Assembly: GCA_965200465.1 (NCBI GenBank)
Contig: OZ241358.1
Location: forward strand, 3,410,001-3,474,000
DNA: 64,000 bases
DNA from: Azophilus sp965200465
GTDB taxonomy: Bacteria > Pseudomonadota > Gammaproteobacteria > Pseudomonadales > Azotimanducaceae
Reading direction: 5' to 3'
The notes under the pieces: generated by a model
Told to the model about the DNA's origin: nothing
The model's input: the letters and a program-made list of their open reading frames with translations, nothing else
Databases searched by the model: none
Shown: positions 44,128 through 52,444 of the stretch, piece by piece
Numbering within the stretch: the stretch's first letter is position 1
How the letters are laid out: each line of letters opens with the position of its first letter
Translations under genes and position numbers: made by a program

Positions 44128-46191
44128 CTAAATCGCTTCTATTTTGGCGAAGTTAACCGATTTTTCTCCCTCGTCGTAGGTTGCCGAGGCGGTTCCGCTT
44201 GGCTGGCTGGCAAGCACCGCTTGCAGATGCTGCGCCAGGGCGTCGGCGTCGATTTCGCCCTGCACCCGCAGGTCGGTCAGTTCCGCCCCGTCGCGGCCAA
44301 AGAACACCAAGCCCGGCGGCCCGAACAGGTTGAAGGCGTCAAGCAGCGCCTTGTCTGCGGCGCTGTTGGCGGTGACGTCGGCGCGCAGCAGGTGAAATTG
44401 GCCGAGGCGTTCGGCCACCTTCAGACGGGGAAAGACCGAGCGCTCCATGATCTTGCAGGAGATGCACCAGTCCGCGTAAAGGTCCAAGAGCGCCATGCGG
44501 CCGGCGTCGTTGGCGGTGGCGATTTCCGCCTGCACCTCATCCAAGTTGCGCACCGCCCGCCACTGCAAGCCGGTCTCCGCCCCCTGCCCTTCGGCGGCGC
44601 CGAAGCTCCGCAACGGCCGCAGGGGATCCCCGGCGCCGCCGGCGGCGCCCACCAGCAGCAGCGCTCCATAGACGGCGCTGGCGAAGCCCAACGCCTTCCA
44701 AAGCCGGCCCCAACCCTGCTTGGGCGCGGCGTCCAACCCGCCTAGAAAGGCCGCACAGCCGATCAAGAGCGCCGCCCAAAGCGCCAAGGTGAGCGGCGGC
44801 GGCAGCACCCGCTCCAGCAGCCAGATGGCGACGGCCAGCAACAGGACGCCAAAGACCGCCTTGACGGCGTTCATCCAAGCACCGGCCTTGGGCAGCAGAT
44901 GGCCGCCGCTGACGCCGATGATGAGCAATGGCACCCCCATGCCCAGCCCCAAGGCCAGCAAGGCTGCGCCGCCGAGCACGGCGTCATTGGTGGTGCTGAT
45001 GTAGATCAGGGCGCCGGCCAGGGGCGCGGAAACGCAGGGCGACACCACCAAGGCGGAAAGCGCTCCCATCACCGCCACGCTTAGATGCCTGCCGCCGCCC
45101 AAGCCGCGGCCCAGGGCGTCCAGCCCGTTCTGCCAGCGCTGCGGCAGCCGCAGTTCGTAGAAGCCGAACATGGACAGGGACAGCAAGGCGAAGACGGCGG
45201 CGAAGGCGATGAGCACCGGCGGCGACTGCAGCGCCGCCTGCAAATTGAGGCTGGCCCCAAACAGCCCCATCAGGGTGCCGATGGCCGCATAGGTGACGGC
45301 CATCCCCAAAACATAGGCGAGGGAAAGCCCAAAGGCCCGCCAGCGCGTCAAGCCTTCATCTTCATCGGCGGAGCGCGATGCGTCGCCCTTGGAAGAAATA
45401 ATGATGCTGGAGAGGATGGGCACCATGGGCAGCACGCAGGGCGTGAAGGCAAGGCCGATGCCGCCGAGGAAGAACAGGGCGGCGGCCAGCAGCCATCCCC
45501 GTTCCGCCAACAGGGAGGCCAGCCGCCGCTCCTCGGTGGTGGGCGGCGGCCGGGCGGCCGGCTTGGGTGAACCCTCCTCCGCAACGCCGTTGGCGGACGC
45601 GGCTTCGTCGCCAACGGCGGCCGGCGCGGCTGCTTCGGTGGCTGAACCGACCGCGTTCAGGATCACCCAACGGGTTTCCGGCGGGTAGCAAAGCCCGGCC
45701 TCGGCGCAACCTTGGTAGGAGATGCCGACCTCAAACAAGCCCTCGGCGCGCACCACCGGCACGCGGATCGCCACCCGGCGGTAATAGACCTCCACCGCGC
45801 CGAAGAATTCGTCCACCTTGGCCTTGCCGGGCGGTATTTCCGGCGGTCCCAGGACGGCGGCGTCGGCCTCCCGCAGGGTGAAGTCAAAACGGTGGCGGTA
45901 CAGGTAGTAGCCATCGGGCATGTCCCAATAGGCCAGCAAGGCACCGTCGTCGCCGACTTCCGTGCTCAGAACGAAGGCTTCATTGACGGGCAGGAACTCC
46001 GGCGCATCGCCGGGCCAATTAGGCTCGGACGCCGCCAGCGAAGCCGCCAAGCCGCCAGCCAACAGCCCGAACGGAATTCCCAGCCTTCCCCAAAACGCCC
46101 AACGACGGCGCTGCAAGTTGCGCCCGCATGAGGACGGGCCGCTTGATTGGGAACCATGCGCAAGCTGTTTCTGGCAAGATAGGTGCTGCAT
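44128..46191 (-). CDS. dsbD: Thiol:disulfide interchange protein DsbD
   Basis: Passes reducing power from cytoplasmic thioredoxin to the periplasm. The N-terminal periplasmic domain carries GCAEAGLCYPPE. The central eight-helix domain has the redox pair FTPCVLPMVPIL and VVSPCVSAPLAG. The C-terminal thioredoxin-like domain has YADWCISCKIMERS. All six expected cysteines are present. It is 687 aa from ATG 46191, but this leaves an odd hydrophilic leader and only 31 nt to the divergent lipoprotein gene; a TTG at 46116 would place the signal peptide at the N-terminus. Confidence 0.95.
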   Translation of the reverse strand: MQHLSCQKQLAHGSQSSGPSSCGRNLQRRRWAFWGRLGIPFGLLAGGLAASLAASEPNWPGDAPEFLPVNEAFVLSTEVGDDGALLAYWDMPDGYYLYRHRFDFTLREADAAVLGPPEIPPGKAKVDEFFGAVEVYYRRVAIRVPVVRAEGLFEVGISYQGCAEAGLCYPPETRWVILNAVGSATEAAAPAAVGDEAASANGVAEEGSPKPAARPPPTTEERRLASLLAERGWLLAAALFFLGGIGLAFTPCVLPMVPILSSIIISSKGDASRSADEDEGLTRWRAFGLSLAYVLGMAVTYAAIGTLMGLFGASLNLQAALQSPPVLIAFAAVFALLSLSMFGFYELRLPQRWQNGLDALGRGLGGGRHLSVAVMGALSALVVSPCVSAPLAGALIYISTTNDAVLGGAALLALGLGMGVPLLIIGVSGGHLLPKAGAWMNAVKAVFGVLLLAVAIWLLERVLPPPLTLALWAALLIGCAAFLGGLDAAPKQGWGRLWKALGFASAVYGALLLVGAAGGAGDPLRPLRSFGAAEGQGAETGLQWRAVRNLDEVQAEIATANDAGRMALLDLYADWCISCKIMERSVFPRLKVAERLGQFHLLRADVTANSAADKALLDAFNLFGPPGLVFFGRDGAELTDLRVQGEIDADALAQHLQAVLASQPSGTASATYDEGEKSVNFAKIEAI

Positions 46192-46222
46192 AGAAAAGCG
46201 GCCTCTGCTTCAAGGTCTGATC

Positions 46223-46933
46223 GTGAACCCATCCAAGCGTTTTGGCAATGCGTTTGCCTACGGTTTGGGCTGCGCCGGGGCGCTGAGCCTCGCCGCCCTG
46301 CTGAGCGCCTGCCAAACCGGCCGGGCGCCGGAGTTGTTGCCGGTGGAGGACCGCGGCCAAGCGGCGCCGCAGGTGGAGGGCGCCGTTCTCGATGGGCTGC
46401 TGGCGGCGGCGGAGCAGGCCATTGCGGAGGACCGCCTGACAACGCCGCCGGCGGGCAGCGCCTACGCCCTCTATCAGGAAGTTCTGGCCTTGGCGCCCGG
46501 CAATGAGGCGGCGGAGCGCGGCTTGGAGAAGATCGTCGAGCGCTATGTGCAGTTGGCTTTGCGGGCGGCGGAGGTGCAGCGCTATCCTCAGGCGCGGTCG
46601 ATGCTGGAGCGGGCGCGGCAGGTGGACTCAAGGCATCCGGCCATCGAGCCGACCGAGCAGCAGGTGGCGCTGTTGGAGAGCGCCCGGCGGGAGAGGGTGC
46701 GGCTGGACGGCGCCCAATTGCAGCGGCGCACGATGGCGGCGGCGCAAAGGCTGCGGCAATTAGGCGGCCGCGCCGGCCAGCCGGGCTGCCGAGTGACCAT
46801 CAACGCCCGCTCCGATGCCGAGGGCCGCTGGGTTTATCAACAGTTGAACCGCGGCGCTGGCGACGCTCGGGTGCGGGCCAATCTAAGGATGGCCTCGCCG
46901 CCCGCCGTGGAGCTGATATGTTTTGCCGATTGA
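46223..46933 (+). CDS. Lipoprotein with TPR-like repeats
   Basis: A 236-aa protein from GTG 46223. A signal peptide ends in the lipobox LLSACQTG (Cys about residue 30). The middle (ALYQEVLALAPGNEAAERGL; QARSMLERARQVDSRHP) has two tetratricopeptide-like units. The C-terminus has a Cys pair that could form a disulfide (GCRVTINARSD and LICFAD). It lies 37 nt before the DUF2333 gene, so the two may be co-expressed. Function unknown; envelope-associated. Confidence 0.78.
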   Translation: MNPSKRFGNAFAYGLGCAGALSLAALLSACQTGRAPELLPVEDRGQAAPQVEGAVLDGLLAAAEQAIAEDRLTTPPAGSAYALYQEVLALAPGNEAAERGLEKIVERYVQLALRAAEVQRYPQARSMLERARQVDSRHPAIEPTEQQVALLESARRERVRLDGAQLQRRTMAAAQRLRQLGGRAGQPGCRVTINARSDAEGRWVYQQLNRGAGDARVRANLRMASPPAVELICFAD

Positions 46934-46970
46934 ACGCCTATTTCAACAGTCTTTGCGGAGGCGAACCACA

Positions 46971-48041
46971 GTGGCCATGAACTGGAAATTCCGGCGCAAG
47001 GCGCCGGCGGGCGGTTGGCTGCGGCGGCTTGGCGGCGCCTTCGGTTTTGGCGGGGGCAGGGCCGTTGGCCGGTTGGTGGGTGGGTTGCTCGCCGCCTATC
47101 TGTTGGCCTGCCTGTTCCTGGGCTGGTGGTGGAATGAGGAGCCGGAGCTGTTCGACGTGCGGGCCAACGCCGCCGGCCATGCCCAAGCGGCGCAGCGCGA
47201 GCCGGTCATCGGCTACGTCACCACCGCCGCCTTGGTGCGCTTGGCGGAGACCCTGCTGGACAAGCGCGGCGGCTACCTCTCCAACGACATCGCGCCGCCG
47301 GGCTTGTGGATGGACAACATCCCCAATTGGGAGTTCGGCGTGCTGACCCAGGTTCGGGACGCCTCCCGCGCCTACCGCATCGATTTCGCCCGCTCGCAAA
47401 GCCAGTCCACCGAAGACCCGGATCTGCAAAGCGCCGAAGGCCAGTTCTTCTTCGACAACTCCAGTTGGATCTTCCCGGACAGCGAGGGCGAGTACCGGCG
47501 GGGTGTTCGCCACCTCAACGCCTACCTGCTGCGGCTGGCGGACCCCTCCCGCCCGAACGCGCAGTTCTACGCCCGCGCCGACAACCTGCAGAAGTGGCTG
47601 CAGGGGGTGGAGACGCGCCTCGGCAGCCTCTCCCAACGGCTTTCCGCCAGCATCGGCAAGCGTCAGTTGAACGTTGACCTAGCCGGGGACGCCGCCGCCT
47701 CCCAAGCCACTGATGCGCCCCGCAACCAAGACTTCCAGACCCCTTGGCTGCAAATCGACGACGTTTTCTATGAGGCCAGAGGCCAAACCTGGGCGCTGCT
47801 GCACCTGCTGCGCGCCGTGGAGCAGGACTTCGGCGACGTGCTGGACAACAGGAACGCCCGGGTCAGCGTGCAGCAAATCATCCGCGAACTGGAGCCAACC
47901 CAAGACACCCTATGGAGCCCCGTGGTGCTGAACGGCAGCGGCTTGGGTCTGCTGGCCAATCACTCCCTTGTGATGGCCTCCCACATCTCCCGCGCCAACG
48001 CCGCCATCATTGACTTAAGGTCCCTGCTGGCCCAAGGGTAG
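46971..48041 (+). CDS. DUF2333 family membrane-anchored protein
   Basis: A 356-aa protein with one N-terminal membrane helix (LVGGLLAAYLLACLFLGWWW, about residues 38-57) and a periplasmic body. Family-typical stretches are GGYLSNDIAPPGLWMDNIPN and WEFGVLTQVRDASRAYR. GTG 46971 has a GGAGG site 9 nt upstream; ATG 46977 two codons later is also possible. It is common in gammaproteobacteria and its role is not established. Confidence 0.85.
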   Translation: MAMNWKFRRKAPAGGWLRRLGGAFGFGGGRAVGRLVGGLLAAYLLACLFLGWWWNEEPELFDVRANAAGHAQAAQREPVIGYVTTAALVRLAETLLDKRGGYLSNDIAPPGLWMDNIPNWEFGVLTQVRDASRAYRIDFARSQSQSTEDPDLQSAEGQFFFDNSSWIFPDSEGEYRRGVRHLNAYLLRLADPSRPNAQFYARADNLQKWLQGVETRLGSLSQRLSASIGKRQLNVDLAGDAAASQATDAPRNQDFQTPWLQIDDVFYEARGQTWALLHLLRAVEQDFGDVLDNRNARVSVQQIIRELEPTQDTLWSPVVLNGSGLGLLANHSLVMASHISRANAAIIDLRSLLAQG

Positions 48042-48068
48042 AAGCCGTCCCGCAGCGGTCCGCAGCAG

Positions 48069-48101
48069 GGAACTCGAAGCGCCAAGTCCGCAAGGCGGTG
48101 A
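48069..48101 (+). repeat. Repeat element copy A, upstream of vapBC
   Basis: GGAA-CTCGAAGCGC, a short gap, then AAGTCCGCAAGGCGGTGA. The same two blocks in the same order and orientation occur at 55804-55846 before relB. In both places the element ends about 75 nt before the antitoxin start. Confidence 0.6.
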
Positions 48102-48175
48102 CGCCGTTCAACCCCTTGCCAATCCCTAGTTGGTAAGGCAAAGTGTCACAACGAAAGGGTAAACGAAGGCTTGTC

Positions 48176-48529
48176 ATGATCTCGTCCACCATCACCGCAA
48201 AGGGTCAAACGACGCTGCCCAAGCATGTTCGCCTAGCGCTGGGAGTGGCTGCCGGGGATCGGGTGTGCTACGTCGTGCAGGACAACGAAGTCCGGCTTCT
48301 ACCTGTGCGGCCCATCGCCCGACTGTTCGGCGCACTGAAGCACGACGGCCCGCCCGTGTCGCTGGAAGACATGGAACGCAGCGCCGCGGCGGGAGCGTGT
48401 GAAGAGCATGCAGCGGCGGTGGCGGCCAACAGACCAAGCGCCTCCTTCGGCGCATCGCGGACGCATTCGGCTAGCCGAGGGGTGTTGGAAACTAAGACGG
48501 ACGCGGCAGGAGAGGCTGTCGCGGAATGA
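48176..48529 (+). CDS. vapB: AbrB-family antitoxin (VapB-like)
   Basis: DNA-binding antitoxin of a type II toxin-antitoxin pair. ATG 48176 starts MISSTITAKGQTTLPKHVRL, the SpoVT/AbrB swapped-hairpin domain (residues 1-45), then SLEDMERS as toxin-binding segment. The 117-aa chain is about 35 residues longer than usual; the tail (NRPSASFGASRTHSASRG) is low-complexity, perhaps from an old frameshift. The last codon overlaps the toxin start (ATGA). Confidence 0.87.
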   Translation: MISSTITAKGQTTLPKHVRLALGVAAGDRVCYVVQDNEVRLLPVRPIARLFGALKHDGPPVSLEDMERSAAAGACEEHAAAVAANRPSASFGASRTHSASRGVLETKTDAAGEAVAE

Positions 48530-48933
48530 TCGCGCTGGACACCAACGTTCTCGTTCGCTATCTGGTGGACGACGACGCAGAGCAGGCGCTGGCTGCCCGG
48601 ACACTCCTTGAAGGGCTTGCTGCTGAACGGACCGCATTCATCTGCCGCGAGGTGATGCTTGAGCTTGTCTGGGTGCTGGAGAGGACCTATCGCCTGCCCC
48701 GCGAGCGGATTGCTGCCGTGTTGGAAGGGTTGATCGCCACGGAGGGGCTCGAGGTCGAGGCGGCGAACGACGTTGCTCGTGCGGCTAGCCGGTACCGCCG
48801 GGGCGAGGCGGGCTTTGCGGACCTGATGATTGCGTCCGCCGCAGAGCGTTCGGGAGCATCCCCCCTCTACACCTTCGATCAGCAATTCGCCCGGCTTGAA
48901 GGCACAGCGTTGTTGAACGTGCGGGCAGCGTGA
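48526..48933 (+). CDS. vapC: PIN-domain ribonuclease toxin (VapC-like)
   Basis: A 135-aa PIN nuclease. Acidic residues expected in the active site are visible: Asp5 in MIALDTNVLVRYL, Glu46 in EVMLELVW, Asp99 in FADLMIA and an Asp in YTFDQQFARL. Targets are probably tRNA or rRNA by analogy to VapC. It is translationally coupled to the antitoxin. Confidence 0.9.
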   Translation: MIALDTNVLVRYLVDDDAEQALAARTLLEGLAAERTAFICREVMLELVWVLERTYRLPRERIAAVLEGLIATEGLEVEAANDVARAASRYRRGEAGFADLMIASAAERSGASPLYTFDQQFARLEGTALLNVRAA

Positions 48934-49286
48934 GGAGAGCGGAGTGCTGCCCTGGAGCCTTCGCTGGCGCACCTAGGCATTTCTAGCTCGTGGCGGAGAC
49001 ATGCCAAACGCCGCCACGAAGGCGTGCCGGATGAAAGCAGAATCGCCGAGGCGATGGCGCAGTTCGCGTTCTAGGCCAGCAAAGACCTGCCGAGCTCGTC
49101 CTGTAGGCCGGCAGCTAGTGCAGCCGCGCCTTTCCCTGCGTCGCCGCAAGGCTGGTACTCACCCGCTCATGGCGGGCGACCACGGCGTGGGGGATAGTCA
49201 GAGTGGCCGGAGCTTGAGCTTGCCCTCGGCCACTCTGCAGTGTTACGGTGTCTACACTTCCATTGCAGTCTGCGGAGGAACTCGGC
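48934..49286. other. Gap between vapC and the CsgG-like gene, with an 11-bp inverted repeat
   Basis: No credible gene. A short open end (RHEGVPDESRIAEAMAQFAF then stop, near 49075) may be the tail of a lost gene. At 49199-49237 CAGAGTGGCCG and CGGCCACTCTG form a perfect 11-bp stem with a 17-nt loop, 50 nt before the next start; it could be a terminator for vapBC or a regulatory site. Confidence 0.5.
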
Positions 49287-50282
49287 ATGAAAAAATTAAG
49301 AGCGGCCTTGGCCGTGTGCATCTTGCTCGTCTCAGTTGCCGCCGGGGGACAAGCGGCGAAACCTGTGGTCGCAATCGGCGGTATCGACACGGCCGCGCAG
49401 AACATTTCCTGCAAGGGCTGGGACCGGTCAGTACATAACTGCAATCGTGACCTCTCCGAGGGATTTCGGGTGATGCTCGAGACCTCGATCACAAAAACGG
49501 GCAAGATGGATGTCATGGAGCGAGGTCGTCTTCAAGGGGTCCTAGAGGAGCAGGCTTTGGCCGGTGCCGGCATTACGGACTCGGGTGGAGGCGTTGGTGG
49601 CCTTACGGGCGTGGACTACTTGATCTATGGGACCATTACGCGATTTGGTGCCCAAGAGTCTGGCGTCTCCGTCTCCACAAGCTCCGGTGTGGGAAGTCTG
49701 TTGGGGCGTCGTGGCCAACAAGCAGCCGGCGGCGGTTTGGACACGTCAAAGACCGCAGTGACGATGGGCGTTGATCTCAAGGTGACTGATGTCGCAACCG
49801 GCCGCATTGTGATAGCCGATGAGGTCGCGGGCACTGTGGCAGCGGGTTCGTCGTTCTCGGTGGGCGGTATTTCCTCGTCGGACGCAAGCGCGGATCCATT
49901 CGCCGATGTGCAACGCGTAGTAGCCGCCAACATCGCCGAAGCGGTGGTGACAGCAAGAACGCCCGTCAAGGTCATCGCCGTGCAATCGGACGGTACGCTT
50001 GTGCTGAATTATGGCAACGTGTTCTTCAAGCCAGGCGACCAGTTGGCGGCCTTTTCGGTCGGTGAAGTGTTCACGGACCCCGATACCGGAGAGGTGCTCG
50101 GCGCTGACGAGACGGGGTTGGGAACCATTGAAGTTATGTCGGCGGAAGCTCGACTCTCCAAAGCAGCCATCCTTGATGGTGACCCTAGTGCGTTTGAACG
50201 AGGCACTACGCTCAAGCGGCTCGCTGTAGATTCTTCACGCAAGTCCGAGGACAAGCGTGGGCGTAGTGGCGGTTTGTGGTAA
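49287..50282 (+). CDS. CsgG-like exported protein
   Basis: A 331-aa protein with a signal peptide (MKKLRAALAVCILLVSVAAG) after a clear GGAGGA site. The body has the curli-assembly/CsgG-type fold pattern: GFRVMLETSITKTGKMDVME, GVDYLIYGTITRFG, VDLKVTDVATGRIVIADEV. It lacks the lipobox Cys of CsgG and no curli genes are nearby. A Gly/Ser-rich loop (SSGVGSLLGRRGQQAAGGG) interrupts the middle. It probably acts in the periplasm or outer membrane; role unknown. Confidence 0.75.
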   Translation: MKKLRAALAVCILLVSVAAGGQAAKPVVAIGGIDTAAQNISCKGWDRSVHNCNRDLSEGFRVMLETSITKTGKMDVMERGRLQGVLEEQALAGAGITDSGGGVGGLTGVDYLIYGTITRFGAQESGVSVSTSSGVGSLLGRRGQQAAGGGLDTSKTAVTMGVDLKVTDVATGRIVIADEVAGTVAAGSSFSVGGISSSDASADPFADVQRVVAANIAEAVVTARTPVKVIAVQSDGTLVLNYGNVFFKPGDQLAAFSVGEVFTDPDTGEVLGADETGLGTIEVMSAEARLSKAAILDGDPSAFERGTTLKRLAVDSSRKSEDKRGRSGGLW

Positions 50283-50678
50283 TTTGCATCTAAACATTTT
50301 GTGACTTGCCCAAGTGCTAGTAGAGCCCACATCATCTTGAAGATGTTCCGACAGAGATGGTTGTGCCGCGGTTCTCCAAGGCCGCCCAGAAGCAGCAAGC
50401 GGATTTCTGAGCCAAATCGTCAACGATCAGCTATCAGGGATATTTTCCGTCCGAGGATGACCACAAGGCTCGACGTCATGGCCATCTGTTCGCCGCTGGC
50501 TGCGAAAACGAAAACCTGTATCCGCCGTTGCGAGGCCCGTTGGGTCCTTCATGCTCGTTCTCCTTATCCTTTGCTGTGGCTTGCGGCTTGCGGCCACGGA
50601 GACGTTGCCAACGGCGCAAGCCCGTGGCGTCCCATTGGGGATTTCAGTGCGCCCTTTAGCGCTTTTGACGGCGTTGCG
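50283..50678. other. Gene-free stretch between the CsgG-like gene and fic
   Basis: About 400 nt with no convincing gene. A short open tail reads VVPRFSKAAQKQQADF before a stop near 50410, perhaps a remnant. A near-palindrome CATCTTGAAGATG is at about 50332. Nothing else can be supported. Confidence 0.4.
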
Positions 50679-52211
50679 TCAGTCTCTTCCCGGCATCCGC
50701 AACCGCCGCCCCTCCCGTTCGGCGCTGTGGGAATCCAAAAAGGCGTTGCAGGCTTCCAATTCCCGGGCCGTGGTCTCCACAGTATGCCAATCCACCGCCG
50801 CCGTCCAACGTTGCGCATAGTCCAGTGTGCGGATTAGCGGCTCAGGAACGCTGTTGTGGGTCAACGCCCGCTGCGCCGCGACGTAGTTGCCGTGATAGAC
50901 GGTGGGGATGAGGATGCGCTCCTCGCCTTCGGCGGCAAGTTCCGCGTTCATCATGATGCGGGCGATGCGCCCGTTGCCGTCCGCAAACGGATGCACCTCC
51001 GCCACTAGGAAGTGCATGAACACCGCTCGCTGCAAGGGCGTCTCCAAACTTTGGCAAAGGGCGAAGCCGCGCTCCAAGGTGCCAAGAACGTCGTCGGGGA
51101 GAACGAACAGGGTCGCTCCCGCTTGGTTGGGAACGCGCTTGAATTCCCCCGGCCGCACCTCAGCGCGGTTGGCCATCATGGCGGCGTGGCGTTGCCGCAG
51201 CAGTTCCAGGAACTCATCGGCGCTTTGCGGCGTGCGGCGCATTTCTTCGTCGTTGGAGACGATGCGCCACACGCCCGTGATGTCATGAGCGTCTGTGGGG
51301 CGCTCGGCGGGTATGTTGCCTTGGAACACGATGTCCGCGGCTTCGCCCACGGCGAATTCCGTGCCCTCTATGAAGTTGGAGAAGTAGGCGTCATAGAACG
51401 CCAGCGTAGCCGCCGCTTGCGGCCTGCGCTTGCTGGCCGGCCTGAACGAAGGCGGCGTTTCGCGGAGCGCTCGGTGCAAGGCCTGAAACAGTCGAAGCCT
51501 GTCCGGGTCATAGGGGCGGCCGCGGCGGCGCGCTTGGGCGGTCGGCGAGGCCAAGGGCACAGCTTGGCTGTCGTGGGCGCCAAGGATGCCGCTGACCAAG
51601 GCGTCAAGCCGTTCCGCTTCCGCCGTTCTGTCGATCATCGGCGCCAAGGCCCGTGCCTCGTCGCGCAAGCGATCGACGGCGTCAGCGCCCGTCCGCCGCA
51701 TCAGGTTGTCCAGTCGATCCTCCAGTTCGCGTGGGGATAAAGTGCGCGGCAGCCGGCCGCTGCGGGCGCGGGAGGGCCGCAAGTTGTCCAACCATGCCCG
51801 GGCCGTGGAACTCAGAAACAGGGCGTTCAGGAATGGGCGGTCAGACTCTTGAGGGCCTTGGCCCCGGCGCGGCCGGAGCGTAACGCCGGGCAAGGCCAAG
51901 GCACCGCCGCTTGCGGTGACCAGGCAGACCGAGCCGTCTGCCGCGGGAGCGTTCTCCAACGCCGTGCGGTCGGCAACTAGGGCGCCCGGGAAATAGCCGG
52001 CCACGATGTCCCAAAGATTGCGCCGCACGATGACCGCCGGCGCGTCTTTGAAGTTGGTGGTGTACAGTCTTGACCCCAGCTTGCGCAGCTGGCCGGCCTT
52101 GAGCCGACGCGACACTTCGCGGCTGACCGCGGAACTGGACACAAACGCCTCCGGCATGGCGTCAACCATTTGGCTGGCGCTGTGGAAATTTTCCGGTGAT
52201 AAGGCGCTCAT
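50679..52211 (-). CDS. Fic-family protein with N-terminal winged-helix domain
   Basis: Fic enzymes transfer AMP or other groups to proteins. The core motif HPFADGNGRIARIMM is intact. An inhibitory helix motif SNFIEG sits upstream of it, as in class II Fic proteins. The first 110 residues (SSAVSREVSRRLKAGQLRKL and WDIVAGYFPGALVADRTALE) resemble the winged-helix of AbiEi-type antitoxins, an uncommon fusion suggesting self-regulation. It is 510 aa. Two TTTGCGAA repeats precede the start. An ATPase gene lies upstream on the same strand. Confidence 0.88.
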   Translation of the reverse strand: MSALSPENFHSASQMVDAMPEAFVSSSAVSREVSRRLKAGQLRKLGSRLYTTNFKDAPAVIVRRNLWDIVAGYFPGALVADRTALENAPAADGSVCLVTASGGALALPGVTLRPRRGQGPQESDRPFLNALFLSSTARAWLDNLRPSRARSGRLPRTLSPRELEDRLDNLMRRTGADAVDRLRDEARALAPMIDRTAEAERLDALVSGILGAHDSQAVPLASPTAQARRRGRPYDPDRLRLFQALHRALRETPPSFRPASKRRPQAAATLAFYDAYFSNFIEGTEFAVGEAADIVFQGNIPAERPTDAHDITGVWRIVSNDEEMRRTPQSADEFLELLRQRHAAMMANRAEVRPGEFKRVPNQAGATLFVLPDDVLGTLERGFALCQSLETPLQRAVFMHFLVAEVHPFADGNGRIARIMMNAELAAEGEERILIPTVYHGNYVAAQRALTHNSVPEPLIRTLDYAQRWTAAVDWHTVETTARELEACNAFLDSHSAEREGRRLRMPGRD

Positions 52212-52254
52212 TTGCGAAAAATCCGCCGTTAAGGGGATGGTTTTGCGAATTATG
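52211..52254 (-). promoter_or_regulatory. Direct repeats and -10-like element upstream of fic
   Basis: TTTGCGAA (plus strand) occurs at 52211-52218 and 52242-52249, 31 nt apart or about three helical turns. A -10-like CATAAT (minus strand, 52254-52249) overlaps the distal copy. This could be an operator for the winged-helix part of the Fic protein. No good -35 is seen. Confidence 0.35.
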
Positions 52255-52444
52255 CGCCTTTAAGTGGGGAATTGCGCATCTTTCCATCCTCCCCCAAGCG
52301 GCGTTCCTAGCCTCCGCCATGCACCGCACCGCCGATGCGCTCGCCAAGGGGGCATGTTATCGCCGGGCCGCAGCACCATGCCCAGTGCCCGAAGACGACC
52401 GAACCCCAAACGCTCCGCCGCTTAGGCGGGCGGCTAGGTCGTCC

